Part shown: one piece after another, positions 9,800-19,979 of the stretch | Layout: the number at the start of each line of letters is the position of its first letter | How positions within the stretch are numbered: position 1 is the first letter of the stretch | Assembly (NCBI RefSeq): GCF_000210295.1 | Contig: NC_026744.1 | Span: forward strand, 3,224,001-3,288,000 | Reading direction: 5' to 3' | From: Trypanosoma brucei gambiense DAL972 | Taxonomy: Eukaryota; Euglenozoa; Kinetoplastea; Trypanosomatida; Trypanosomatidae | Length of the DNA stretch: 64,000 nt | Notes under the pieces: generated by a model | Database searches by the model: none | Told to the model about the DNA's origin: nothing | What the model saw: the letters and a program-made list of their open reading frames with translations, nothing else | Position numbers and translations under genes: made by a program

Positions 9800-10675
9800 A
9801 TGTTCAGTGAACCTGTGTATCTGACGATAGGTGATGAGTATGAAAAGCGCCCAGTAAAGCCCTCGAAGAGCAGAGGCCGAAACTTTATTGTGCCCATCAA
9901 GCGCTCACCACACATCACCGACGCAGTGTTCCAAAAATCATTTATTTCCCTTGCTGTCGGTGATGAGTACTTGCCACCTCCACCCGGTGGTACGTTCCGC
10001 CAACCGGCTGAGAAAAAACCAGGGGAGCCACAACCCCTCCCGTTTAAGCCGCCAAGCCGCCCACACAAATCATGCGGCAGTGGCTCGTATTACGGCACCT
10101 TCAACGAGAAGAACCCACCAAAGCACGAGCCGGAAACGACGATCGCTGAAGTAAAGAAATCCGGAGCCAACGCTCCTGCTGGTACAGTCCGTAAACCCAA
10201 CCTCTACACAAACCCGGGTAAGAAAGGGACCTACGGGTACACTGGCCTAACCCTTGGAAGGGCTGGTGAGGTGCAGTACATATCAGACCCAGTCGGTTGC
10301 TGCAGTGGGCAACGTACTCACAGCCCACGCACACAAGCACCGTTCAGTGCGGCAGTGAAGTGTGGTGGTTGTTTTGATGAGGGGCCACATGGTTTTAGCA
10401 CGGTGTACGGCATGAACAAACCGTTGCCTATGAGGAAGGTACCTCCGCAGCGTGTATTGCCCCCAATGAAGCCATGGAGACCCGCCGGCGCACTTGTGAG
10501 GGAAATCACCCGCCACCCGGAGTATCAAGAGGACCCCTACGATCTAAAGGAAAAGCGACTTCGCGAAGAGCGGCTGAAGGAACAGAGTCATAAGCCGTGG
10601 TTCCCCTGCGGCACCGATGCGTATCGCCACATTTACACTTATCCTGTGCCGTATAACCCTCCCCCAGTGGTGTAG
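9800..10675 (+). CDS. CFAP96: CFAP96 (C4orf47)-like ciliary protein
   Basis: A 291-residue basic, Pro-rich protein without membrane segments. The N-terminal FSEPVYLTIGDEY, a second VGDEY about 50 residues later, a central GSGSYYGTF and, about 40 residues on, NLYTNPGKKGTYGYTG match landmarks of the vertebrate CFAP96/C4orf47 family in the same order. That family is associated with cilia and basal bodies, so a flagellar or basal-body role is likely here. The C-terminal third, with charged helical sequence and a PCGTDAY motif, is less conserved. Length is close to the vertebrate proteins. The start is supported by the family-typical N-terminus and a splice acceptor 40 nt upstream. Confidence 0.82.
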   Translation: MFSEPVYLTIGDEYEKRPVKPSKSRGRNFIVPIKRSPHITDAVFQKSFISLAVGDEYLPPPPGGTFRQPAEKKPGEPQPLPFKPPSRPHKSCGSGSYYGTFNEKNPPKHEPETTIAEVKKSGANAPAGTVRKPNLYTNPGKKGTYGYTGLTLGRAGEVQYISDPVGCCSGQRTHSPRTQAPFSAAVKCGGCFDEGPHGFSTVYGMNKPLPMRKVPPQRVLPPMKPWRPAGALVREITRHPEYQEDPYDLKEKRLREERLKEQSHKPWFPCGTDAYRHIYTYPVPYNPPPVV

Positions 10676-11790
10676 TGTCTAGAGGGGTTATGTAACGGTT
10701 GGGGTGTGGTGATGACGTAAGCGGTTGGATGAGCACAAACTTCTGATGTGTTTAAACTCTGCACACCATTCTCAGCGTTTGTTACGCGAGGAAGGGGACG
10801 CCTCGATGCCGCTTACGTGGGTGGGTTTGTGGGAGGTTATGACTATGCAATGTTGGATTAAATATGTATATTTTTCTATTTCAAGGGGTTTAGATTGCTG
10901 ATTCAATAGTTAGAAGGCGAGCATGTATCGCGTTTGTTGGGTATACCGTTCCTCCTCCCCATCTCAACACATACTGTCTCCGTTAGATGAAGTGAGGTAA
11001 CATCGGCCCTGTGGTGCGAGGGAGAACATGATTAGGTTTACTGGTTCGAGTCTGTGCATATGTGTCCACTGCAGGGTCCGGTCTGTACTGTTCATACAAA
11101 TATATGTAAGACCTCATTCACTTTTTTTCGGTTAGTTAATTACTCCTTTCTTCCATCTGATTTTTTTCCTGTTTGTTTCCCCGAAATTTCTCGATATCTG
11201 ACTTTTATGTATTCGAGCGCTTGCGTATGTATGTGGTTGCAATGGAAAGGGTTCGGGCTGTGCTTTCTTCCGCTCTTTCCTCCCGTGTTTTCCTGATTTA
11301 ACCGCAAAACTGTCGATTTGCCTCATAGGCCGCAAAAGGGAAGTGCGACCGGCCGGAGGAAAGTGCGGAAGAAAGGAAAGAAAGGCTTAAAGTGATTACT
11401 GAAAATGCGGGGAAGCGGAAGAAGGATAATAGTAATAGACGCGTATGAAAGTATGTGAGTGTGTGTGTGTGCTTGTGGGGGGCGGTTTGCGGGTCTTATG
11501 TGAGGACTGGTGCACATCTTTCACTCTACCCTCTTTCACATGCAACTGCGTGGGAAAACCCTTGAAGTAAAAAACAGAAGGAACATTTTCATATGGAATA
11601 TGAAGGTTTGAAAACTCTGCGAATGGTGGAACCAATAATACGCTGGGATACACAACCCGCGTGTTAAGGAATGAGAGAATACAAACCGAAAGATTGGGGT
11701 AAAACTCAGAGGAAGTACGTGGGTAAACTGGTTGAGATGCGCGAGTGAGCTAAGCAACAAACAGAAAGAGGTCACATGGAAAGTTATCCC

Positions 11791-11820
11791 GGTGTGTGTA
11801 TGTGTGTATGTGTGTGTGTG
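11791..11820. repeat. GT-rich microsatellite
   Basis: Imperfect TGTGTATG repeat followed by a pure GT run. Confidence 0.75.
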
Positions 11821-12269
11821 TTTATTCCTCCCTTATATGTGCCGTGCCCACAATATCACTGATGTACATACAAAACCAAGGGATCTCACTATCTCAAGGG
11901 TTTGAAAAGAAAAAAAGACAAAAAAATATGGATGAAGAAGCAGAAAAGAACGAGCTTACTTGTAAAAGCATCTCCCCCCCTTTTTTGTTAAACCATTAAA
12001 AAAAAACCTCCGTTAGTACTATGTCAACTGTTGACAAGGTTAACGTCGCCGTCTATGGAGGTGACAATAACGGATACGATGAACCGCCGAAATATCTGAA
12101 GAAAAGGAGGGAAAAGGAAAGGGGATTGAGGCGCTCGGGAGAGTAATGAAAGGAGTTTATTTCTTTGTTCCGTATTGTTTCAGCGATGAAACTCCTCACA
12201 ATATCCGGCCTGCCAATGTTGCTGTTGCCCTTCGTGATTTGCCCCTGTATGAGGAGGAGGGAAAAGGGG

Positions 12270-12343
12270 TTGCTGTTTCTTTATTATTATTATTATTATT
12301 TTTTTGCTGTTGTTGTTTTCTTTTTCATTATTGTTTAACAAAG
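12270..12343 (+). promoter_or_regulatory. Putative spliced-leader acceptor for VTC4
   Basis: A T-rich tract that includes a TTA repeat and TTGTTGTTTTC ends with the AG at 12342-12343, 66 nt before the ATG. Confidence 0.6.
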
Positions 12344-12409
12344 AAGTACGATAAGAGGAACATTAAGTGTTGAGAGGCAAGGAGAAGCAAACAAACAGAG
12401 TTATAACGT

Positions 12410-14791
12410 ATGCCCTTCAGCAAAGCATGGCGGAGTGCCGTTTATCCTGATTTTAGGGAGCAGGGCGCGTATATTAACTACAAGGCAACGAAAGATACTT
12501 TGCATCGCATGAAGGAAGATATCGCGAACCCTGCAACGCCAGATGAATTGTACAATTCGCTGCTCATGCAAAAGGCAACTGTGTATAAGTGGTGTGAAAA
12601 CAAGGTGAAGGAATTGCAAATGATGGCAGAAGCCCTCATGAAGGCATCGGATTACCTCTCAGAAGAAGAGACACCTACTAATATGAGTATGGTATTCAGT
12701 ATGGTGGGGAGTAGTGAAGCGAAGTATCTTCCACCCAGTGATGCGAGGCGCGTGGCAGATGCAATCACGTATGAACTACTGCGCTTTGTTGAATGCCGTA
12801 ATCTGAACACAGACACAATTGAGCACATTATTGCGCGTATGTATCGCTACGCCGTGCTCGGACCCACCGGCGATCGGTGGAAGAATATTAACAAGGAATA
12901 TGACTATCATGCGCTCTCCATTGACGAGATATTTTTTATGCTCTCAAAGGTGTACGAGCACGTAAATGAGGTAGAGAGCATGCGGCGTGACGGTCGGTCA
13001 AGCATACCTTGTGGTACCGTTGGTTCTCAGGTGTTTGATCGTCGCTCTGTGAAGTACTGGGTTCACATGCAGGACCTACCATTTGTCATTGCCCGGATTA
13101 TTCCGCATCTTCCTCTCAGCACCTTTCAAGACACCTACGCTATGAGTAAGGAGCGTGGTGTCCCGTTTACTTTGGGCTCCCCAATTAGCAGCGTGTATTA
13201 TGACAATGACAAGTTCCTTCTTTATCATCGCCGTCTTGAACGACTTGACGGCGCTACACTCATACGCATGCGATGGTACGGCCGTCCTCTCGATAGTGAT
13301 TGGAACAAGTTGGAGTCAAAGGACAGCGTTTTCATGGAGATAAAAGTGCACCACGAGGCATGGAGTGGGGAGCGCAGCAACAAACGACGTTTTGCCTTAA
13401 AGGAGAAGGACGTGGATGCATACATTCGCGGTGATTTAAGCTTAAAGCCGGCACTAGAGAAGCTGCGCTCGAAGAACGCATCCGAGGCAGAACAAGAGAA
13501 GTTTATGTCGCTTGCTACGGAGATCCTCACGAAGATACACGCTTATGACCTCAAACCAGTGCTGCGGACGCAGTGCCAGCGTGCAGCCTTTCAGTGTGGA
13601 CTCGACCAGTCTATTCGCATTAGTATTGACACGGATCTGAGGGTCGTCGCAGAGGATTTCGGTCTGAGTTACCATTGGCGTTACAATGGTGCGGATGCCC
13701 CTCTTTCACACTTCCCCTATGCTGTTGTGGAAGTGAAGCTTCAATGTGCAGAAAACGAGCGTATCGCCCCGTGGATTGAAGAACTGATGAACTGTCGCTA
13801 CATGGAGAGTGTGCCCAAGTTTAGCAAGTACGCACACGGCATTGCTACGCTTTATGGTCACACGCCATTTATCAAGATGGTTCCCTACTGGATGCCCCAG
13901 CTTGATATTGACATTCGCGCTTCCACAAAACCTGAATACAACCAGTGGGATCCTACCATTGGAATCGCATCTGGTTGCTGGGAGCGCACTACAGATCGGG
14001 TTATATTTGGAACAGGTCATGCCCAAACCCAGACAGTTGGTGCTTCGGAGGCACGGTTCCTTCCGCGTACCGATTGTTTGCGCACATATCAAAGGGTGCT
14101 GAAAGCCATCAAGCGTGGTGCGCATATGAACAGCGTCGCACCAACGATGTCACCCACTGATAGGCCGCCTTCAGACGAAAAGAAACTGAAAGAGCAGCAA
14201 GAGCTTGCACCTGTTGTGCAATATGATACAGACAGGCGGCACAAGGCCTATACGGCATTCCACCTGTATCCTTACTGTGAAGACGGTGTAGAGTCGCTAT
14301 GCTTTACGTCGACAGGTGGAAAACACGTTGCGGCGGAAGTGTTTTCTGGGCTTATTCCGTGGCAGACAGGTAAGCGCATCCGTGTTCCCCAAAAATATGA
14401 TCCAAAAACCTTATTAACATCTGAGCGCTTCATGGTAAAGTGGGCCGAACAGGCGACGCGCGTAGGAGTTGTTGGTCTTGCTGTCATCCGTTTCGGAAAT
14501 AGTATGAGTCTGCCGAATGACATGGTTGCGGTGCACTCATTCTGGCGTGCAAACTTTCACATCGTGTTGGGTTCTTTGATGGTTGTGGTCGCGGAGTGCG
14601 TTTTGGTGTACGCGTACGTTACATTTAAGAGTCGATCACGTCGAGTCTACGCGCGAAGGAAGATCCGTTACGACGATCGGCGTGGCCCTGTAGCGTTAAC
14701 ATTTGTGATATTAGCCGTTATTCTTATAACTGTTATGATGCACGTTATGGTCCGGTACGGGCCTATGCTCACCGGAAGCGACACCTTCTGA
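12410..14791 (+). CDS. VTC4: VTC4-like polyphosphate polymerase
   Basis: A 793-residue catalytic subunit of the vacuolar transporter chaperone complex, which makes polyphosphate from ATP and moves it into the acidocalcisome lumen. An SPX domain covers about 1-185, with the MPFSKAWR start and Lys-rich helices typical of inositol-pyrophosphate sensing. The polymerase tunnel domain spans about 210-560; KYWVH (K215), the RMRWYG strand (R286, R288) and the MEIKVHH strand carry the basic and acidic lining residues. A variable linker follows, then three membrane helices near the C-terminus (about 690-705, 718-742, 763-785). Domain order and length match yeast Vtc4 and T. brucei Vtc4, and no active-site change was noticed. 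The Vtc1 partner is not in this window. Confidence 0.95.
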   Translation: MPFSKAWRSAVYPDFREQGAYINYKATKDTLHRMKEDIANPATPDELYNSLLMQKATVYKWCENKVKELQMMAEALMKASDYLSEEETPTNMSMVFSMVGSSEAKYLPPSDARRVADAITYELLRFVECRNLNTDTIEHIIARMYRYAVLGPTGDRWKNINKEYDYHALSIDEIFFMLSKVYEHVNEVESMRRDGRSSIPCGTVGSQVFDRRSVKYWVHMQDLPFVIARIIPHLPLSTFQDTYAMSKERGVPFTLGSPISSVYYDNDKFLLYHRRLERLDGATLIRMRWYGRPLDSDWNKLESKDSVFMEIKVHHEAWSGERSNKRRFALKEKDVDAYIRGDLSLKPALEKLRSKNASEAEQEKFMSLATEILTKIHAYDLKPVLRTQCQRAAFQCGLDQSIRISIDTDLRVVAEDFGLSYHWRYNGADAPLSHFPYAVVEVKLQCAENERIAPWIEELMNCRYMESVPKFSKYAHGIATLYGHTPFIKMVPYWMPQLDIDIRASTKPEYNQWDPTIGIASGCWERTTDRVIFGTGHAQTQTVGASEARFLPRTDCLRTYQRVLKAIKRGAHMNSVAPTMSPTDRPPSDEKKLKEQQELAPVVQYDTDRRHKAYTAFHLYPYCEDGVESLCFTSTGGKHVAAEVFSGLIPWQTGKRIRVPQKYDPKTLLTSERFMVKWAEQATRVGVVGLAVIRFGNSMSLPNDMVAVHSFWRANFHIVLGSLMVVVAECVLVYAYVTFKSRSRRVYARRKIRYDDRRGPVALTFVILAVILITVMMHVMVRYGPMLTGSDTF

Positions 14792-15617
14792 GACTGAGGG
14801 AGGGGCAGGAAATATGTTGGCTTTCACGGAAAAGAACGTGTACATGTTGGTTGATTGTCAGTAATGTGCTGATGTTCTGCTATGTTTAACGTCCAGTCAT
14901 ATCGCTTCATCGTTCTGTTTAAAATTTCTCCACATTTCTTCACTAGAGGGAAGAGTGAACGGAACTGGGGTATTCGTTGACACTACTACTTTGGTTGTCG
15001 GTAGCCGCAATACCACCGTTTGCTTGTGCATGCACACCTAGGGTGTGGTGGAGGGGTGCTTTGGGGGAGATTGCAAATCTTCTGCTGACGGTTTTCTCCA
15101 AAATAAAAAGAATGATACACCGGCTGTTCTGATCACGTGAAGGGAAAGGAATGAGGAAAGGGGATGCATGCTTAGTCAACCCCACCCATTGCGTTTCATT
15201 GCAAGGGGGGTGTCTATCCTCTTGAACTACTTTTCGTTGCCGCGTTCAACCAGGTGTGATGCAATTCACTACTTACTTTACACGTGCCAACTTTAGGATA
15301 CTGTGCCCTTCTAACGTGTTTTGTATCTTCTCCCTTTCCTTTATTACTCAATGGACATCGATAACAGTAGAATTACGTACTAATATATAGGAGGGAGGAA
15401 GAGGTGCCAACATCGTAGGGTGACCATAGTTTATTTTTCTCAACGGTTCTCTCTTTGCCAAGTATACGATCCCGGAGGGAAAGGGAGGGAAGGGGATTGC
15501 GAACAATTGAATATACGTAGAGACAGATTGTATCAGCGTGTTATCTCAAACTCCATCAGTATACGGAGGACTGAAAGAGTGTACTAAGTTTGTTAACAAC
15601 ACTCAGTTAAGACTACG
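14792..15617. other. Intergenic/UTR region
   Basis: No credible gene. It holds the VTC4 3' UTR and the pyrimidine tracts upstream of hslU (15305-15348 and 15431-15460). Confidence 0.6.
15431..15462 (+). promoter_or_regulatory. Putative spliced-leader acceptor for hslU
   Basis: A pyrimidine-rich tract ends with AG at 15461-15462, 155 nt before the ATG. An alternative AG lies at 15366-15367 after another pyrimidine tract. Confidence 0.4.
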
Positions 15618-17108
15618 ATGATTCGTTTCAGTTGGGTTCGCTTGTGTTCGAGCGCTGTGGCAGCGGCAGCCGCGTCACCGGACGTTCAGGCGATAACGAG
15701 GGCTCAGGCCATGCAGCTCGATGACCTTTCCCCACGGAAGATCGCTTCGATATTAGATTCTTACATTGTAGGACAGGCAGAAGGGAAGCGAGCGGTGGCC
15801 ATTTCACTTCGGAACCGCTGGCGCCGCCGTCAGATTGAGGACGAGGGATTGCGCCGTGATATTCTTCCGAAAAATATCCTGCTCGTTGGTCCTACCGGGG
15901 TCGGGAAGACAGAAATATCGCGTCGAATGGCGAAACTCACTGAGGCACCGTTTGTTAAAGTTGAGGCAACAAAGTACACCGAGGTTGGTTTTAAGGGGAA
16001 AGATGTGGAGAGCATCATTGAAGACTTATACAGTAACGCCAAAACAAAGGCTAAGCGCCGACTGGAAATCGAACGCGAGAAGGAGGCCCACGAACTGGCA
16101 CTTGAGATAGTTTTCAATGGTTGGCATTCTTGTCGTTCAGCATCAGGCTCATTTGGTCCCTCAACCCGCAACAGTGGCAGCGGCGATAGCAGCGCAGAGG
16201 AAGATAAGAATTCGTCGTCAAGGGATAATGTTACGTTTGAGGAGTTTAAGGAGAAGTACAAGACTCAGTTTAAAGATGACATGGTTGTGATAGACGTCAC
16301 ACAACAACCAAAAGGGAATACAAAGCCAAATGCCAGTATTAACAGCGTCGAGATGTTGTCAGTTGGGATCCTTCTTGGCTTAGGCTCTGAATCACGTGGG
16401 GTGAAGACGCGTGTGACGAAGCGTGTGGAGGAGGCGTTGCCGCTCGCGACGCAAGAGGCGCTAAGTCGTCTTGTGGACGAAACTCAAATCAGTGCACTTG
16501 CCCGCACACTGGCTGAACAGGATGGTGTGGTGTTCATTGATGAAATTGACAAGGTTGTGACGGAGCCGGCGAGCGCCAACGCTGACGTGAGCTCCACGGG
16601 AGTACAGCAGGATCTACTTCCGCTTATCGAAGGGTCTAATGTCACCTTAAAGGACGGATCGCAGATAAGCACGGACAACATTCTTTTTATTTGTTCCGGT
16701 GCTTTTCACACTGTGAAAACTTCTGATATGATAGCGGAGTTGCAGGGCCGGCTGCCGGTCCGCGTGGAGATGCACGCGCTGAAGGAGGAGGATATCCGAC
16801 GCATTCTCTGTGAACCTAAGTTTAACCTCTTACTTCAGCAAAAAGCGCTGATGAAGACAGAAAACATAGATCTTGAGTTCACACCTGACGCTGTCGACGA
16901 GTTGGCACGGGTCACCACGAAGGTGAATGCGAACGCTCAAAACATTGGGGCGAGGCGACTTCATACTGTTGTGGAGCGAGTAATGGATGAGTACAGTTTC
17001 AATTGCCAAGATTACGAAGGCAAAAAGGTCGTCATCGACGCTGAAGTTGTGCGGAAGGCTACAGGGTCACTGATGAATAACATTGACTTAGCAAAGTACA
17101 TTCTCTGA
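15618..17108 (+). CDS. hslU: HslU, mitochondrial ATPase of the HslVU protease
   Basis: A 496-residue AAA+ unfoldase that feeds substrates to the HslV peptidase. An N-terminal presequence (about 1-28, basic and Ala-rich) suggests mitochondrial import. LSPRKIASILDSYIVGQ opens the conserved core; Walker A GPTGVGKT is 91-98, Walker B VVFIDEID 304-311, and the sensor/arginine-finger region LQGRLPVRVE is about 376-385. The I-domain (about 140-270) has a Ser-rich insert. The C-terminal LAKYIL is the type of tail that docks into HslV. The substrate-pore motif is GFKG (124-127) instead of bacterial GYVG. Kinetoplastids carry two HslU paralogues, and in T. brucei HslVU limits mitochondrial DNA replication; I believe this is HslU1. 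Confidence 0.95.
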   Translation: MIRFSWVRLCSSAVAAAAASPDVQAITRAQAMQLDDLSPRKIASILDSYIVGQAEGKRAVAISLRNRWRRRQIEDEGLRRDILPKNILLVGPTGVGKTEISRRMAKLTEAPFVKVEATKYTEVGFKGKDVESIIEDLYSNAKTKAKRRLEIEREKEAHELALEIVFNGWHSCRSASGSFGPSTRNSGSGDSSAEEDKNSSSRDNVTFEEFKEKYKTQFKDDMVVIDVTQQPKGNTKPNASINSVEMLSVGILLGLGSESRGVKTRVTKRVEEALPLATQEALSRLVDETQISALARTLAEQDGVVFIDEIDKVVTEPASANADVSSTGVQQDLLPLIEGSNVTLKDGSQISTDNILFICSGAFHTVKTSDMIAELQGRLPVRVEMHALKEEDIRRILCEPKFNLLLQQKALMKTENIDLEFTPDAVDELARVTTKVNANAQNIGARRLHTVVERVMDEYSFNCQDYEGKKVVIDAEVVRKATGSLMNNIDLAKYIL

Positions 17109-17606
17109 GCAAACAAAACTAACATGGGTTGCGTCTATTTTACCCGCTAGCTGTGCATCAGGCTAAACAAACGGTCCAGTGCGTCGCTCTATTGGCTGCT
17201 GTCGCATCTAGTTGTCGTTGCATTTCCCCCCTGATTGCCGAGACACCTCACCTATATTTTTATTTATCTAGTGTTCACTTTCGTGTGCAAATATGGGGAT
17301 GCACCCTGCGAACATGCCGAATACTGCATTTGTTTTTCGCAGCGCCGAATCTGTTTTCTGTGTGTTGGAGCCCCTCCTTAATAAAACTTCTTTGCTCTTT
17401 CTTGTGTGACTCTTAAATGGCATGGAAACGTAATTTTTATTATTAGTGGTATCGTCTTCCTTCAACTTCCTGTTGTTTGAACCCTTTCTTTCGTACCCGG
17501 ATTTGTTCAAGTAAGCAACAGCGGCAGTGACAGAATTCAGTCGGTAAGTTTCTGCTGAAAAAGTTGTTTTGTCATTGTAGTATTGCTCTACTGGCGTTGG
17601 GTGGTA
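17109..17606. other. Intergenic/UTR region
   Basis: No gene seen. It is pyrimidine-rich towards its end, before the acceptor at 17511. Confidence 0.6.
17455..17511 (+). promoter_or_regulatory. Putative spliced-leader acceptor for the USP gene
   Basis: A pyrimidine-rich stretch ends in CAAG with AG at 17510-17511, 95 nt before the chosen ATG. Confidence 0.5.
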
Positions 17607-19979
17607 ATGTTGTCATCTTCGTCGCCGGTTTTGGTTTCTGAGCAGACATGCGATAAGGTCGACTATGGCATGGAACTAATGCCTGGTAAGAGATTAAATA
17701 CTCCTGTGGAAACACCAGTGATTATTTGTCCACTGTACAACCTTGGAAACACATGCTATTTTAATGCCGGTGTTCAGTTGCTTGTAAACTGCCCTCAATT
17801 TGTGTACTGCCTCCGTGACTCGCTGTTTCGCCACCCGGAGCATCACCGCTACGCTGAACGCGTAAGCCGTTCGTGCGGTAAGGCAGCACTGGAGTTATTT
17901 GAGGCCTTTACTCAATTGGTCAATGATATGGAGTTCACTCAACTTGAACCTGATTGCGCAATCTCGCCACTGAGGGCGTTGGAATGCCTTTCCGCTGTTC
18001 ATCCGTTGTTTGAGGGCCGCGAACAGCAGGACTGTCCTGAAATGGTGAACGCGGTGATTGCTAACGTGGCGGAGGTGGGGCGGCAAGAAATCGAATTGGA
18101 CAACTTGCTGAAGTCCTTTGAAGGGGATTATCTGCGCTTGGAAAAGGCAATGGGGTGTCGGCGAGGTGACACATCGTTTGTGCCCATGCGGTGCACGAGG
18201 CAACGGATGGAGTTCGATGAGATAAGTTTGCAGTCTGGTTCTTTATATGGAAGTGACCAAATGAATCGAAATGGGGCAGCATCTGCTAACCATGAACAGA
18301 ATGAAAATGGTTCTGAGAACAACCATTTTACAACCTCTGCTCAAACGCACAACGCACCCCAGTTTCCAGTGTTTCCGGGAAGTTGGTGGAACTTCAATAC
18401 AATGAGAATCAACCAATTTGTAAACCGTGAGAATAGGTTGCTTCAGCTTCAGGAAGACTCCAAGAATGGAAAGCTTCCCCAAAGCACGTTTCGACCACCC
18501 AAAATATTTTACAACAGTGTGACTGATGGTTTTACCGGTCAAATACTCTCCGAAATACGGTGCCACACTTGCCAAAGAAGCTCTCGTATTGTGGAGAGTT
18601 TTTCTTCGCTGACAATTGGAATCCCATCCCCCCGGCAGAGGCTCCAATATGCTAAAAAGCATCCGGAGGTTCAGCGCGTCAAACAGGATGGGACACCTCA
18701 GAACCTCGCACGGTCGCTTTATTGGCGTAGTGTTTTCTCGTGGTTCTATGCTGCGACGCGGTGGATTGTTGGTCTGTTTACGGGCTTTTCGAGACGAGGA
18801 AATTGCCCTGTGACGTTGCAGGAGTGCCTCGACATCCATTTTGAGCCGGTGGAACTGAAGGGTAGCAACATGTATCATTGCAGCACATGCAATGCCAAAC
18901 GGGAGGCAACTAAGCAGGAGACTCTCCTCACAATGCCCGAGTACCTACTGTTACATATGAAACGCTTCGAACAGGGGAAGTGTTTCAACACCAAGAAAAC
19001 AGATGAAGTCATCTTCCCCATGTCGTGGGATGTAGGCGCTGCTCAAAGTACAGACGTGCTGCGGTTGCGTAACTATTTGGACTCGAATGTTTTAGCGTTT
19101 AATTACCCACTCTCAACATTCCACGGAACGACTAGTGCAGGTGATAGCACACCTATGGAAAACTCAACGTCTGTCACAACCCCCCTAACAGCTACTAACG
19201 ACCACCAGAAGTTTGCCGCAGCCAGTTCGTCTCCTTTGCAAAGTATGCAAACAAGGGAAAACCCGGATATTGAGGCCCCAATCGATACCTACACCTTAGA
19301 AGCCGTCGTTAACCATCACGGAACTATTGCTCGTGGCCACTACACAACCTTCGCGCGTAAGAAGACTGCGTCGAAAGACGTGTGGGTTTACCTGAACGAT
19401 GAAGAGTTGAGCACCACTACTGCTGACTCCGTGGCGAATTCGGAGGAGTACCTACTACTATATAAGAAGCAATCTCTCTTCCCTCGCTCCGAGGCGTTCG
19501 AGAAACTTCGCACGAAGGCACGAGAGCTGTTGGCGAAACCACTGTCATCGCGTATGGGCTTGGATGCCGCTGGCGTAGACAAGAGTAGCAGGAATCCGAA
19601 TAGCAACACCAACCTTTCCATATCTGGGGGCGGAGACGGTTGTCATGATGTGGTTTACATTTCCCGACCGTGGCTGCAGCGTATGACTTTTATGGAGGAG
19701 CCGGGTCCTATCCTCAACCGCCTTTCCTATCGCACCACCACGCAAGAAACAGGGGAGTCCTCGTCGGCACATGGTACGCAAAGTCCACCAAAACAAAATC
19801 TGGGGGAGCCAACTTCTGCAAAGGGGCCACCTTACGAGAAAAGCCTCCCCGTCGAGTGGTTCTATGTATCCCTTCTGCAACAGGAATATGACGCATTTTA
19901 CGACATGTATGGTGGAAACCAGGCGGTGACTCAGAGTGAATACAATTTAATGATGAGTGAACAAGACGCACTCGTATGA
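17607..19979 (+). CDS. Ubiquitin-specific protease (C19 family)
   Basis: A 790-residue deubiquitinase. The Cys box NLGNTCYFNAGVQ places the nucleophile at C50, and the His box HGTIARGHYTTFAR places the general base at H578. The third catalytic position lies in WVYLNDEE just downstream. Two CxxC pairs (in RCHTCQRS and HCSTCNAK) form the zinc ribbon common in this fold. Low-complexity inserts (about 210-260 and 505-560) interrupt the domain, and a roughly 170-residue C-terminal tail is Ser/Pro-rich. All catalytic residues are present, so it is probably active. No extra ubiquitin-binding or targeting domain was seen, and the substrate is unknown. The first ATG after the splice acceptor was used as start. 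Confidence 0.93.
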   Translation: MLSSSSPVLVSEQTCDKVDYGMELMPGKRLNTPVETPVIICPLYNLGNTCYFNAGVQLLVNCPQFVYCLRDSLFRHPEHHRYAERVSRSCGKAALELFEAFTQLVNDMEFTQLEPDCAISPLRALECLSAVHPLFEGREQQDCPEMVNAVIANVAEVGRQEIELDNLLKSFEGDYLRLEKAMGCRRGDTSFVPMRCTRQRMEFDEISLQSGSLYGSDQMNRNGAASANHEQNENGSENNHFTTSAQTHNAPQFPVFPGSWWNFNTMRINQFVNRENRLLQLQEDSKNGKLPQSTFRPPKIFYNSVTDGFTGQILSEIRCHTCQRSSRIVESFSSLTIGIPSPRQRLQYAKKHPEVQRVKQDGTPQNLARSLYWRSVFSWFYAATRWIVGLFTGFSRRGNCPVTLQECLDIHFEPVELKGSNMYHCSTCNAKREATKQETLLTMPEYLLLHMKRFEQGKCFNTKKTDEVIFPMSWDVGAAQSTDVLRLRNYLDSNVLAFNYPLSTFHGTTSAGDSTPMENSTSVTTPLTATNDHQKFAAASSSPLQSMQTRENPDIEAPIDTYTLEAVVNHHGTIARGHYTTFARKKTASKDVWVYLNDEELSTTTADSVANSEEYLLLYKKQSLFPRSEAFEKLRTKARELLAKPLSSRMGLDAAGVDKSSRNPNSNTNLSISGGGDGCHDVVYISRPWLQRMTFMEEPGPILNRLSYRTTTQETGESSSAHGTQSPPKQNLGEPTSAKGPPYEKSLPVEWFYVSLLQQEYDAFYDMYGGNQAVTQSEYNLMMSEQDALV

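Larger units (their letters stand above)
10676..12409. other. Intergenic/UTR region before VTC4
   Basis: About 1.7 kb with no credible gene. It contains GT-rich repeats (about 11458-11470 and 11791-11820) and a TTA run (about 12281-12301). Short frames such as the 75-codon one ending at 12373 read through the pyrimidine and TTA tracts and are rejected. Confidence 0.6.
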
